Part shown: positions 16,002-23,131 of the stretch, piece after piece
Layout of the letters: every line of letters begins with the position of its first letter
Position numbering within the stretch: the stretch's first letter is position 1
From: Geobacter sp. UBA4074
GTDB taxonomy: Bacteria > Desulfobacterota > Desulfuromonadia > Geobacterales > Pseudopelobacteraceae
Direction of reading: 5' to 3'
DNA length: 33,118 nucleotides
Assembly (NCBI GenBank): GCA_002383415.1
Contig: DFYU01000141.1
Span: forward strand, 1-33,118
Notes under the pieces: model-generated
What the model was told of the DNA's origin: nothing
Database searches by the model: none
What the model saw: the letters and a program-made list of their open reading frames with translations, nothing else
Made by a program: the position numbers and the translations under genes

Positions 16002-16133
16002 CTATTTTTTGGTGTCTTTTTTGGTCTCACGCGACGCGGGAGTGCAGGCATCGGACATTCAGGTGGGTACTCCCATTTTTGGCAGCAGGTATTTGTTAAC
16101 CACATACCAGACCACCACAAATACGATGATCAT
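16002..16133 (-). CDS. Candidate membrane microselenoprotein with in-frame UGA
   Basis: Minus-strand frame: 23 codons from ATG 16133 (MIIVFVVWYVVNKYLLPK, then MGVPT), then TGA at 16059–16061. In the same frame, 18 more codons (MSDACTPASRETKKDTKK) end at TAG 16002–16004. Read through as selenocysteine, the 42-residue product would have one membrane helix, the redox-like UMSDAC segment and a lysine-rich tail. A small hairpin with a G in its loop lies 16 bases past the TGA (see separate entry). The best ribosome site, AAGGAGG at 16159–16165, is not near this ATG but 8 bases from another ATG at 16150, whose frame ends after five codons at a TGA overlapping ATG 16133 (TGATG). This may be coupled re-initiation or a 2-bp indel in an A-rich run; removing two bases would give MKEILMIIVF. 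It neighbours ccdA and tlpA-like genes. Alternatives: a 23-residue peptide with true stop, or a decayed gene. Confidence 0.45.
16026..16042 (-). promoter_or_regulatory. Putative bacterial SECIS-like hairpin
   Basis: Minus-strand RNA CUC-C-CGC-GUC-GCG-U-GAG: two 3-bp stems separated by one mismatch, with loop GUC. The loop G comes 24 bases after the UGA at 16059–16061, within the distance range usual for bacterial SECIS elements. The stem is short, so support is moderate at best. Confidence 0.3.
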
Positions 16134-16150
16134 CAAGATTTCTTTCATAG
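16133..16150 (-). other. Five-codon minipeptide MKEKS with strong ribosome site, overlapping the microprotein start
   Basis: ATG at 16150 is 8 bases from AAGGAGG (16159–16165), and its frame stops at TGA 16133–16135, sharing one base with ATG 16133. It could be a translated leader for coupled initiation, or the true start of the microprotein displaced by a 2-bp insertion in an A-rich run. Confidence 0.35.
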
Positions 16151-16202
16151 GTGCAGCCTCCTTTGCAGGCGTTTATATATAGCATAGAACCGTTTGTGTC
16201 GA

Positions 16203-16208
16203 TATAAT
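16203..16208 (+). promoter_or_regulatory. TATAAT -10 element upstream of lgt
   Basis: A perfect TATAAT, about 93 bases before the lgt ATG. I found no convincing -35 hexamer at 17 bp, so this is a weak call. Confidence 0.3.
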
Positions 16209-16300
16209 TTTGTATCTATTTCGCGTTGTTGAGAACCTGTAAGTTCCTATTGCCAGCCATCGTTTTTGTGAGTTTTAGCAGCACGGGAGTCGTCGCTCAT

Positions 16301-17074
16301 ATGCCTTTTCCATCCATTGATCCGGTATTTTTGAGACTCGGTCCGCTTCAGTTCCGTTGGTACGGCCTGATGTATGTACTTGGCTTTATCCTGAGCTATT
16401 TTATCATTCGTAGTGAGGTGCGTCGCAAAAAGCTTGAGCTGGACGCTGAAGGGATTGCCGACCTGATCTTCAGCATGGCCGTTGGGGTCGTGCTGGGGGG
16501 GCGCCTGGGCTATGTACTGTTCTATGACCTGGCCGCCTATCTGGCCAGGCCGCTTAAAATCTTCTACATCTGGGAAGGGGGCATGTCATTCCACGGTGGC
16601 ATGCTGGGGGTTGCCGTGGCGGCCATCTGGTTTGCCCGCAGCCGCAAGCTTCCGCTGCTGCAACTGGCTGATCTGGCCGCTCTGGCAGCGCCGGTAGGGC
16701 TGGGTCTGGGTAGAATCGGCAACTTCATCAACGGCGAACTGTACGGGCGTCCCACCGATCTTCCCTGGGGCATCATCTTTCCGGAAGGCGGGCCGCTGCC
16801 ACGTCATCCTTCGCAGCTGTACGAAGCCTTTCTGGAAGGATTGGTACTGTTTTTTGTGGTCCGTTGGTGTGCCCGCCGGATTCCGGTGAACGGCGCTGCT
16901 ATGGCCGCCTTTCTGGCTGGCTACGGTCTGTTTCGCTTCTTTGTGGAGTTGTTCCGCCAGCCCGATAGCCAACTGGGACTCTTTTGGGGCTTTTTCTCGA
17001 TGGGTCAGTTGTTGAGTCTGCCGCTGTTTGTGTGTGGCGTTGGACTGTTATGGTGGCTGTGGCGCAAAAAATAA
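16301..17074 (+). CDS. lgt: Prolipoprotein diacylglyceryl transferase
   Basis: Inner-membrane enzyme that attaches diacylglycerol from phosphatidylglycerol to the lipobox cysteine, the first step of lipoprotein maturation. The 257-residue protein has about seven membrane helices. Lgt hallmarks are FRWYGLMY near the N-terminus, GGMSFHGGMLG (H98, equivalent to the essential His of E. coli Lgt), the signature GRIGNFINGELYGR (137–150) and RHPSQLYEA. The frame opens from TTG 16226, but ATG 16301 gives the family N-terminus and has GGGAG upstream. A hairpin terminator follows. The TlpA-like lipoprotein nearby would be one of many clients. Confidence 0.95.
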   Translation: MPFPSIDPVFLRLGPLQFRWYGLMYVLGFILSYFIIRSEVRRKKLELDAEGIADLIFSMAVGVVLGGRLGYVLFYDLAAYLARPLKIFYIWEGGMSFHGGMLGVAVAAIWFARSRKLPLLQLADLAALAAPVGLGLGRIGNFINGELYGRPTDLPWGIIFPEGGPLPRHPSQLYEAFLEGLVLFFVVRWCARRIPVNGAAMAAFLAGYGLFRFFVELFRQPDSQLGLFWGFFSMGQLLSLPLFVCGVGLLWWLWRKK

Positions 17075-17095
17075 CGCACAGGAGCATAGTGACGT

Positions 17096-17128
17096 CAACG
17101 GCCCGACAGAACATCTGCCGGGCCGTTG
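17096..17128. terminator. Bidirectional terminator between convergent lgt and cca
   Basis: CAACGGCCCG (17096–17105) pairs with CGGGCCGTTG (17119–17128). It sits between the ends of two convergent genes, lgt ending at 17074 and cca at 17133. T-runs are poor on both sides. Confidence 0.65.
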
Positions 17129-17132
17129 TGCG

Positions 17133-18380
17133 TTATGTCGGTAGCAAGGCATCGGTGCGAGATGCTCTCAGTGCCTGCACACGTCTGTCAAGAATCAGAT
17201 CTCGCAGTGCCTGTGGTTGCAGATTGTGCAGCCGTGTCCGATCTATCCCCAGCCCGACCGTGGTGAGGTTGATGATGTCAAGGCACAGCTGCCACTGCCG
17301 TGCTGTCGATGTTGCTCCAGGCTTGTCTACCTGGGCCACCAGCGGCAGCAGGTCTGCAATGCCGGCCTTTTGGGCCTGTTGTGCCAGCCGCAGTCGGGTG
17401 GCGTCACGCAAGGTATCCCAGAGGCCCATAGTGGTATGTAACCGGTTAACACCCGCCAGCGCCCGGCGATAACGAACCGGCAGCCGTAAACGGTTACAGA
17501 GTTCCACAGCCAGGGGTGCGCCCGCCTGATCATGACCATGATGGTGTGGATACAGGTCTGGTGGTGTCTGCAGCTTGCCAAGATCGTGAAATAGTGCGCA
17601 AAAACGGGTCAGTGGGTCGGGCGTCTGATCTGTCGCCCGTTGCAGCACCTGCAGGCTGTGGCTGAGCAGATCGCCTTCCGGGTGGTGCTCCGGCGGTCCG
17701 GCCGGTACCTGTGGCATACGGAACAGCTCCGGCAGCCAGTTTTGGCCGATCCCGAACTGCAGCATCCGCTCGAAAAAGCGAACCGGATTGGCAGCCGCCA
17801 ACGCCCTGAGCAGCTCTCGGCTGAAACGCTCTGCAGGTAGTGCCGCCAGGCGTGTCGACCAGTCCTGGCTGGCGACAAGCGCCGCGCTTTTCTCTGTCAG
17901 TTGCCAGCCGTCCGCCTCAAAGCGAAAGGCACGAAACAGCCGTAGCGGGTCATCAAAAAAGCAGCTCGGCGAGCAGGCAACCAAGCGTCGTTGCAGCAGG
18001 TCGTTGCGGCCGTTTAGCGGATCATACAGCTGACCGTCCAGCGAAACGGCCATGGCGTTGACCGTAAAATCCCGGCGGGCAAGTTCGTGCTGCAGCAGAT
18101 CAAAAGAGGCGAGGGTAGTTGCTTCGATGGTGCCCAGCCTGCGGTCAGCGCGAAACCAGATCGGCTGGGTGCTTTTGGCGATAACTTGGCGAAAACCGAA
18201 CTGTTGCAGAGTTTCTTTCGATAGCGTGGTCAGCAGATCGATATCCTGCGGCGGGCGGCCCAGCATGGCATCACGGACCGTACCGCCCACCAGCAGGATT
18301 CTTTCGCCGCGTATGTCTGGAAAAAGACGACGAAGCGCTGAGGTCAGGTTGTCGAGTGGTGACGGTACGGTGAGGGGCAT
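17133..18380 (-). CDS. cca: CCA tRNA nucleotidyltransferase (class II, with HD domain)
   Basis: Adds or repairs the 3'-CCA end of tRNAs; related poly(A) polymerases share the fold. The 415-residue protein has the nucleotidyltransferase signature LLVGGTVRDAMLGR (29–42) and the metal-binding DID (D46, D48), then RRDFTVNAMA, DPLNG, and DDPLRLFRAFRFEA in the class II neck. A C-terminal HD phosphohydrolase motif is visible (HHPEGDLLSHSLQVL and ALFHDLGK). The only tRNA gene in this window encodes its own CCA, so the enzyme would mainly repair such tRNAs. No strong ribosome site is seen before ATG 18380. Poly(A) polymerase is an alternative name for close homologues. Confidence 0.88.
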   Translation of the reverse strand: MPLTVPSPLDNLTSALRRLFPDIRGERILLVGGTVRDAMLGRPPQDIDLLTTLSKETLQQFGFRQVIAKSTQPIWFRADRRLGTIEATTLASFDLLQHELARRDFTVNAMAVSLDGQLYDPLNGRNDLLQRRLVACSPSCFFDDPLRLFRAFRFEADGWQLTEKSAALVASQDWSTRLAALPAERFSRELLRALAAANPVRFFERMLQFGIGQNWLPELFRMPQVPAGPPEHHPEGDLLSHSLQVLQRATDQTPDPLTRFCALFHDLGKLQTPPDLYPHHHGHDQAGAPLAVELCNRLRLPVRYRRALAGVNRLHTTMGLWDTLRDATRLRLAQQAQKAGIADLLPLVAQVDKPGATSTARQWQLCLDIINLTTVGLGIDRTRLHNLQPQALRDLILDRRVQALRASRTDALLPT

Positions 18381-18430
18381 TCCGGGCTGCCTTTTTAATG
18401 TGACACATCAGGGTAAGTTAAAGCAACATA

Positions 18431-18460
18431 TTGACTTATGGGCCATAGTGTAGCAGATAT
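18431..18460 (+). promoter_or_regulatory. Weak putative promoter of the MshEN–REC gene
   Basis: TTGACT (18431–18436), 18-bp spacer, AGATAT (18455–18460). The transcript start would be about 45 bases before ATG 18512. Confidence 0.3.
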
Positions 18461-18511
18461 ATGCGCCTGTGAAAGCTCGTGATACGGCACTATCATCAGA
18501 GGTCAGCGATT

Positions 18512-19342
18512 ATGCAGGAATGGAAACAGCTGGGTCAGATACTGATTGAGCGGGGCATCCTCACCGCCACGTCATTCGAACGGATGCTGGCCATATCACG
18601 CAAGGACAAGAAGCGGATCGGCCTGATACTTGAGAATTGCGGCCTGGTTACCGGTGAAGAGCTGGCCGCAGCCCTTGCCCAGCAGTTTGGCCTCAAGGTG
18701 ATCACCAATTTGACCAGCTATGCCTACAGTCCGCAGGTGCTCGATCTGGTTCCCTCTGATCTGGCCATTCAACGGCTGGTGTTTCCGTTAAAAGTAGAAG
18801 GCAACAGGCTGCTGCTGGCGGTTGCCGATCCGACCGAGACTAAGTTTGTGGAGAATCTGGCAGCCAACAATGGCCTGCAGATAACCCGTTGCATGGCTAC
18901 TCGGCGGGAAATTTACGCTGCCATCTGTAAATATTACCTTAAGCAGGAATTCAACGAATCAACCGCGGAAACCGTGTTGGTTATTGATGACGAGGCAACT
19001 ACACAGGCCTTGGCGCAGGAATTCCTTACTCAGGAAGGCTACCGGGTGCTGGTTGCCAATGACGGCCTGGAAGGTTTCAATATGCTGATTGCCCAGAAAC
19101 CTCACGTTATTATCACTGACAAGGTTATGCCAAAGCTGGATGGCATGCGGTTGTTGCAATCCATTCAGGCCATTCCGGAGTTTCAGGCGGTGCCTGTGCT
19201 GTTGATGAGCGATAAACTGACCCCTCAGGAAGAGTTGAAGGTGTTTGAGATGGGTTTTTTCGACTATATTGCCAAACCGATCAGCAAAATCCCCGTCGTT
19301 TCACGGGTAAGACGTGCTTTCAAGCATTGTGTAAAAAGGTAG
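18512..19342 (+). CDS. MshEN-domain response regulator (GspE N-terminal-like domain plus receiver)
   Basis: 276-residue two-domain protein. Residues 1–145 match the N-terminal domain of type II secretion/type IV pilus ATPases (GQILIERGILT, LGLILENCGLVTGEEL-like, LAQQFGLKVI, VADPTETKFVENL), a fold that in MshE binds cyclic di-GMP. Residues 155–276 form a receiver domain with acidic D159-D160, phospho-acceptor D203 in ITDKVMP, S233 and K255 in IAKPI, so it appears phosphorylatable. There is no output ATPase or DNA-binding domain. ATG 18512 is chosen for its GAGGT site and family start; the frame opens at 18479. It is a lone gene ended by a long perfect palindrome. A role in motility, secretion or c-di-GMP-linked control is inference. 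Confidence 0.85.
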   Translation: MQEWKQLGQILIERGILTATSFERMLAISRKDKKRIGLILENCGLVTGEELAAALAQQFGLKVITNLTSYAYSPQVLDLVPSDLAIQRLVFPLKVEGNRLLLAVADPTETKFVENLAANNGLQITRCMATRREIYAAICKYYLKQEFNESTAETVLVIDDEATTQALAQEFLTQEGYRVLVANDGLEGFNMLIAQKPHVIITDKVMPKLDGMRLLQSIQAIPEFQAVPVLLMSDKLTPQEELKVFEMGFFDYIAKPISKIPVVSRVRRAFKHCVKR

Positions 19343-19384
19343 CAGCACCTATAGTCATTGCAGTTCATCATGCCATGCTGATTA

Positions 19385-19426
19385 AAAGAAGAGGCCTGTC
19401 AGGATATCCTGACAGGCCTCTTCTTT
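19385..19426 (+). terminator. 42-bp perfect palindrome, Rho-independent terminator
   Basis: Two perfect 21-bp arms (19385–19405 and 19406–19426) beginning AAAGAAGAGGCC and ending GGCCTCTTCTTT. It lies 42 bases past the MshEN–REC stop and about 110 bases past the end of the minus-strand DUF169 gene, so it can act on both sides. Confidence 0.8.
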
Positions 19427-19534
19427 GCTTAATGTATGACCAGATTACTCGATTTTGATGTTACCGTTTTACCCCAGAGGTGGGAACGTTCGCTAAAATT
19501 TAAGAGCGTATCTTCAATCAGTTTCTGAATTTGG

Positions 19535-20374
19535 CTATTCCCCCCACGTTTTGGCACTGTGGTTTATTTTTTTGCGCACGGTCTTCCATTCTCCGTCAAC
19601 ACTGAAAATTGATTCAGGCATGGTCCTCAGCATTTTTTGATACAGTGTCCAAGACACCGTGAAGGTTAGCTCGTCGGTCTTCATATATTTTCGTGCTGAT
19701 GGGTCGAATCCGCCCAATACGGCTTTTTCTACACCCTTCTCCTGATAGTGCAAAGGCCAGGCTAAAACGTTGGTACAGCCTGCCCCAAATGGTGAAACTA
19801 CACTGTCAACCTCTCCCGTCGTAAACGTTGTGTGGGTGAACAGGCCGCTCAATACTTCGGGCCGGGCAAAGAATATGACAAATTCAGGCACCTCACTGCC
19901 TGTAAAGAGTGATAACGGCTTGAACAGGCAATATTTGGCCGGAGCCTTTCGGGGATTGACCGTGTCTAGAAATTTTCTCATGGCTTCGGGTGATGGTAAA
20001 TACCGCTCACCATGGATGGGAGTTCCTTCAAACCCTGTCGTTACATAGTGTTCAATAAACCTGAGGTTGGGTTTCATCATGGAGCAGTAGAAAGAGCCGC
20101 CGGGGCACCCATACTCTTCTGTAGAGATATAGGCAGTACCCTTTTTCTTCCGCGCCAGCCAGATGTTTCCAATAACGCAGGAGAAGTTTTGAAAAACCGC
20201 CTGCATGTCTATCTGGCCCTGTTCTTCCAGTTCGCGGGTAATGGTTGGCCCCGATTTGGGACCAAAGGCATTTTCTGGCTTAGTGTCAGCGTAATAGACG
20301 CCGATGGGCTCTTCGTTCAAACCGAGATGTTCCAGTAATGTTTTGGTGTTCTCAAGAATTGATTGTTCGATCAT
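19535..20374 (-). CDS. DUF169 domain-containing protein
   Basis: 279-residue protein of the DUF169 family, function unknown. Recognisable parts are the N-terminal LGLNEEPIGVYYAD, several spaced cysteines (FSCVIGN, EYGCPGGSFYCSMMKP, KYCLFKPL), FFARPEVLSGL and SPFGAGCTNVLAWPL. The repeated cysteines suggest metal or redox chemistry, but none is established. ATG 20374 is set by AGAAGGAG 8 bases upstream; the frame continues further without a ribosome site. It lies after marR on the same strand, and its promoter carries the same palindrome as the marR promoter, so it is probably the MarR target. Confidence 0.85.
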   Translation of the reverse strand: MIEQSILENTKTLLEHLGLNEEPIGVYYADTKPENAFGPKSGPTITRELEEQGQIDMQAVFQNFSCVIGNIWLARKKKGTAYISTEEYGCPGGSFYCSMMKPNLRFIEHYVTTGFEGTPIHGERYLPSPEAMRKFLDTVNPRKAPAKYCLFKPLSLFTGSEVPEFVIFFARPEVLSGLFTHTTFTTGEVDSVVSPFGAGCTNVLAWPLHYQEKGVEKAVLGGFDPSARKYMKTDELTFTVSWTLYQKMLRTMPESIFSVDGEWKTVRKKINHSAKTWGE

Positions 20375-20451
20375 GATAGTTTCTCCTTCTAATTGATCTT
20401 TGATGGCTGGGAACCAGGCATAAGACGACCTTGAAGCCTTGCCGGAATAAC

Positions 20452-20486
20452 GTTGTGTATACAACCAATGTGTTGATATTTAACAA
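20452..20486 (-). promoter_or_regulatory. Promoter and MarR-type operator of the DUF169 gene
   Basis: Minus-strand TTGTTA (20481–20486), 17-bp spacer, TGTATA (20458–20463). The -10 sits inside the palindrome GTTGTGTATACAAC (20452–20465). A near-identical site covers the marR -10, so one repressor could block both. Confidence 0.5.
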
Positions 20487-20491
20487 TCGCC

Positions 20492-20941
20492 TTATTTGGT
20501 TACCCCCTCCAGATTCTTAATGATGTGCGATAGGAGCGATCTGGAGGCAATCATATCATTTTCAGACATGCCGAGTTGAGCTTCTTGATGGATGGTTCTT
20601 GCGATAGTCGAGCAATATTCTGCCGTATCCAGAGCGATAGAGGTCGGTGCTACGAGCCTCTGCCTGCTGTCATTCGGATCTATGGTTCGTGTAATCCAGC
20701 CACGTTTTTCAAGTCCATCTGTCAGGCGGCTCACACTTGATTTTTCAAGATGCAATCGATCCCCAAGCTGCCCCTGCGTCATGGCTCCATCGTTGAGTAG
20801 TATGATGATGGCACCCCATTGTTCGGATGTCATGTCGATTCCGGCAGCCTTGAACCTCTTGGCGAGCATGTTACTCAACAGTTTGCTAGCGATGCCGGTC
20901 AGGTAGCCCAGTGATTGATTATGGTCATAAGAAAAAGGCAT
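20492..20941 (-). CDS. MarR family transcriptional regulator
   Basis: 149-residue winged-helix dimeric regulator, usually released from DNA by phenolic or oxidising ligands. The fold is clear: MTSEQWGAIIIL, TQGQLGDRLHLEKSSVSRLTDGLEKRGWI (recognition helix and wing) and RTIDPNDSRQR. ATG 20941 is preferred over 20992 because the predicted promoter (TTGACA 20971–20976, TACAAC 20948–20953) lies between them and would start transcription at about 20941, making a leaderless message. The palindrome GTTGTATGTGCAAC at 20948–20961 suggests autorepression. The neighbour DUF169 gene has a matching site. Confidence 0.9.
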   Translation of the reverse strand: MPFSYDHNQSLGYLTGIASKLLSNMLAKRFKAAGIDMTSEQWGAIIILLNDGAMTQGQLGDRLHLEKSSVSRLTDGLEKRGWITRTIDPNDSRQRLVAPTSIALDTAEYCSTIARTIHQEAQLGMSENDMIASRSLLSHIIKNLEGVTK

Positions 20942-20947
20942 AATTTG

Positions 20948-20976
20948 GTTGTATGTGCAACTAGTGTTTGTGTCAA
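20948..20976 (-). promoter_or_regulatory. Promoter and operator of marR
   Basis: Minus-strand TTGACA (20971–20976), 17-bp spacer, TACAAC (20948–20953). The -10 is inside GTTGTATGTGCAAC (20948–20961), which matches the DUF169 operator in 11 of 14 positions by eye. Confidence 0.5.
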
Positions 20977-21067
20977 GGTTTTTTAGAGGCAAAAGAGCAA
21001 GCGTTTATCTCGCATTAAGGCATTATCGCAAACTAACGTAGCATTGTCCGGCATGTCACTCGTAATA

Positions 21068-21847
21068 TCAGCCTATTTGAACAGCAAGCATGGACATCGA
21101 TCCACCATCATATCCCTCAACCGGAAAACTGATGCTTTCGTTTTCCTTGCGCAGGCCCAAGGTATAGAGCAGTGGCAGAAAATGATCCGGTGTTGGCACT
21201 GAGAGCATGGCGTCCTCCCCCAGTTTTTCGTAAGCAATTATTTTATCATTATCACCACTAAGTATGAGTTGACGGATCAGCTTATCAAATCGTACCGCCC
21301 AGTCATATGGTTGCGGTGCATTGTTTCCCCATACGTAGGCACGAAGGCTGTGAACAATATTTCCACTTCCGACTACAAGCACTCCTTCCTCACGGAGCGA
21401 GATAAGACGCTTTGCCAATTCGAAGTGGTAGTTAGCTGGTTTAGTTTTGTCTATGCTGAGTTGGACAACCGGAATATCTGCTTTTGGATAAACATGCCGT
21501 AAAACGGTCCACGTACCATGGTCAAGCCCCCAATCGTTGTTGAGCTCTATATCCGTTGGTGACAGCAGATCTTTAACACGCCGAGCAAGTTCAGGACAAC
21601 CTGGAGCAGGATATTGAACTTCATGCAACTCTTGCGTAAATCCACCAAAATCATGAATTGTGCTTGGAGCTGGATTTATTGTTACAGCTGAACCTTTGAT
21701 GTACCAGTGAGCTGAAACAGTAAGAATCGCCTTAGGACGGGGAATCAACTCGCCGATTCTTTTCCAGGCTTCTGTATAGACGTTTTTAGACAACGTTATC
21801 ATTGGGTTACCATGCCCAATAAAGATTGTCGGCATTAAGGTATTCAT
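21068..21847 (-). CDS. DODA-type extradiol aromatic ring-opening dioxygenase (YgiD-like)
   Basis: LigB-superfamily protein like E. coli YgiD (4,5-DOPA extradiol dioxygenase), which opens catechol rings using a metal ion and oxygen. The 259-residue product has FIGHGNPM (H12), TVSAHWY (H47), the GLDHGTW motif (H110) and TPDHFLPLLYTLG near the C-terminus, the usual metal-ligand and active-site segments. ATG 21847 has GGAGGT 9 bases upstream; GTG 21856 would be too close to it. Length matches YgiD. It lies between marR and an MFS exporter, a plausible aromatic-compound response group. An oxygen-using enzyme in a presumed anaerobe would be notable, though the real substrate may differ. Confidence 0.88.
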   Translation of the reverse strand: MNTLMPTIFIGHGNPMITLSKNVYTEAWKRIGELIPRPKAILTVSAHWYIKGSAVTINPAPSTIHDFGGFTQELHEVQYPAPGCPELARRVKDLLSPTDIELNNDWGLDHGTWTVLRHVYPKADIPVVQLSIDKTKPANYHFELAKRLISLREEGVLVVGSGNIVHSLRAYVWGNNAPQPYDWAVRFDKLIRQLILSGDNDKIIAYEKLGEDAMLSVPTPDHFLPLLYTLGLRKENESISFPVEGYDGGSMSMLAVQIG

Positions 21848-21883
21848 GTCCGGCACACCTCCGTAATTAAAATTTGATGATGT

Positions 21884-23131
21884 TTAGGGCACGGCTTCTG
21901 CTTCTATGACATCAAGAGCAGGGGCCTGCACGTTATTGGGCGAATGGATGAACATGATGGCAATCCTGCCTACGACTGCGCAACAGGTCATGGTCAGGAC
22001 CATTGGCAAACCTGTACCATTGTGAAACATCCCGACAAACGCACCTGCCGTGGCACCCAATGCGTACTGGATAGTACCCAAGAGCGCTGAAGCAGTGCCT
22101 GCCGATGTAGCGAAGGGTGCCAAGGCAAGTGCCGTAACGTTGGGGTACAGCAGACCGGTGGTGCAGAGGCAGATGAATAAGAGAACGAGTTGCACCGGGA
22201 AACCACCGAGGCCTGTCATGGTAGAAACAGTCAGTAAGAGCGCTCCCAGCAGGTTGACGGTAAAGGAAAGGCTCAGAATCTGCTCGGAGGTGTATCGGCG
22301 CAAAAGTTTGCGATTGAGCTGTGATGCTCCGATCAAGCCAAAGGCGTTCAACCCAAAGATGATGCCGAAGTGTTGAGGCGAAATCCCGTACAGTTCGATA
22401 AAAAGTTGGGGAGCACCGGCAATATAGGAAAAATTGAAACCGGCGATTGCGCCCAATGCTATGGCATACAACAGATACTGTCGGTGCCTAAACAGGCTGC
22501 CATAACTGGTTAGCATTTCCACCAGGCTACGCTGAATTCGTTTCTCAATTGGCAGCGATTCGGGCAGCCATGCCAGAGATGCTCCGAAGGAAAGGATGCC
22601 GAAAAAACCTAGAAAACCGAAGATTCCCCGCCAGCCAGTAAACAGAAGTAGCTGCCCCCCAGCCAAAGGCGCAAGGATAGGTGCGGCCCCCATTACCAGC
22701 ATGAGCAAGGAGAACATCTTTGCCGCTTCGGCGGTATCATACAGATCGCGAACAATAGCACGGGAGATAACGATACTAGCCCCGCCGCCTAGTGCCATGA
22801 CTACCCGCCAAAAGAGTAGCCCTTCGCCGGTTCTAACCAGGGCGCAGCCGATAGTAGAAAGTATGTACAGTCCTATCCCGAACATAAGTGGCCGCTTCCT
22901 GCCCCACCGGTCAGCAACCGGCCCGTAGAACAGTTGGCCGAATGCCGAACCGAACAGGAAGGCAGACACCGACAGTTGCACCGTCCCAAGCGGGACGGAG
23001 AGGTCTTGGGCAATTTGCGGGAAAGCCGGCAGATACATGTCGATGGACATGGAGTTGAAGGCGGTCAGTGCCCCAAGAATCAGGACGAGCTTCACCAGGC
23101 TAATTTGCTGCCTTGTTGTGTTTTCTTTCAC
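21884..23131 (-). CDS. Bcr/CflA family multidrug efflux MFS transporter
   Basis: Inner-membrane drug:proton antiporter of the DHA1 group. The 415-residue protein has about 12 membrane helices. Family motifs are SIDMYLPAFPQIAQDL near the N-terminus, FGQLFYGPVADRWGRKRPL (motif A, about residues 63–82), ISRAIVRDLYD and MGAAPILAPLAGG (motif C-like). The start appears to be GTG 23131, with a modest AAAGGGA site upstream. It lies 36 bp upstream of the dioxygenase-like gene, suggesting one transcript. Exported compounds cannot be told from sequence. Confidence 0.9.
   Translation of the reverse strand: MKENTTRQQISLVKLVLILGALTAFNSMSIDMYLPAFPQIAQDLSVPLGTVQLSVSAFLFGSAFGQLFYGPVADRWGRKRPLMFGIGLYILSTIGCALVRTGEGLLFWRVVMALGGGASIVISRAIVRDLYDTAEAAKMFSLLMLVMGAAPILAPLAGGQLLLFTGWRGIFGFLGFFGILSFGASLAWLPESLPIEKRIQRSLVEMLTSYGSLFRHRQYLLYAIALGAIAGFNFSYIAGAPQLFIELYGISPQHFGIIFGLNAFGLIGASQLNRKLLRRYTSEQILSLSFTVNLLGALLLTVSTMTGLGGFPVQLVLLFICLCTTGLLYPNVTALALAPFATSAGTASALLGTIQYALGATAGAFVGMFHNGTGLPMVLTMTCCAVVGRIAIMFIHSPNNVQAPALDVIEAEAVP

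Noticed and set aside
16226..16300. TTG start for lgt with a signal-peptide-like extension
   Set aside because: Lgt proteins start just before the segment at 16301, which has a usable ribosome site; the extension is probably untranslated leader.
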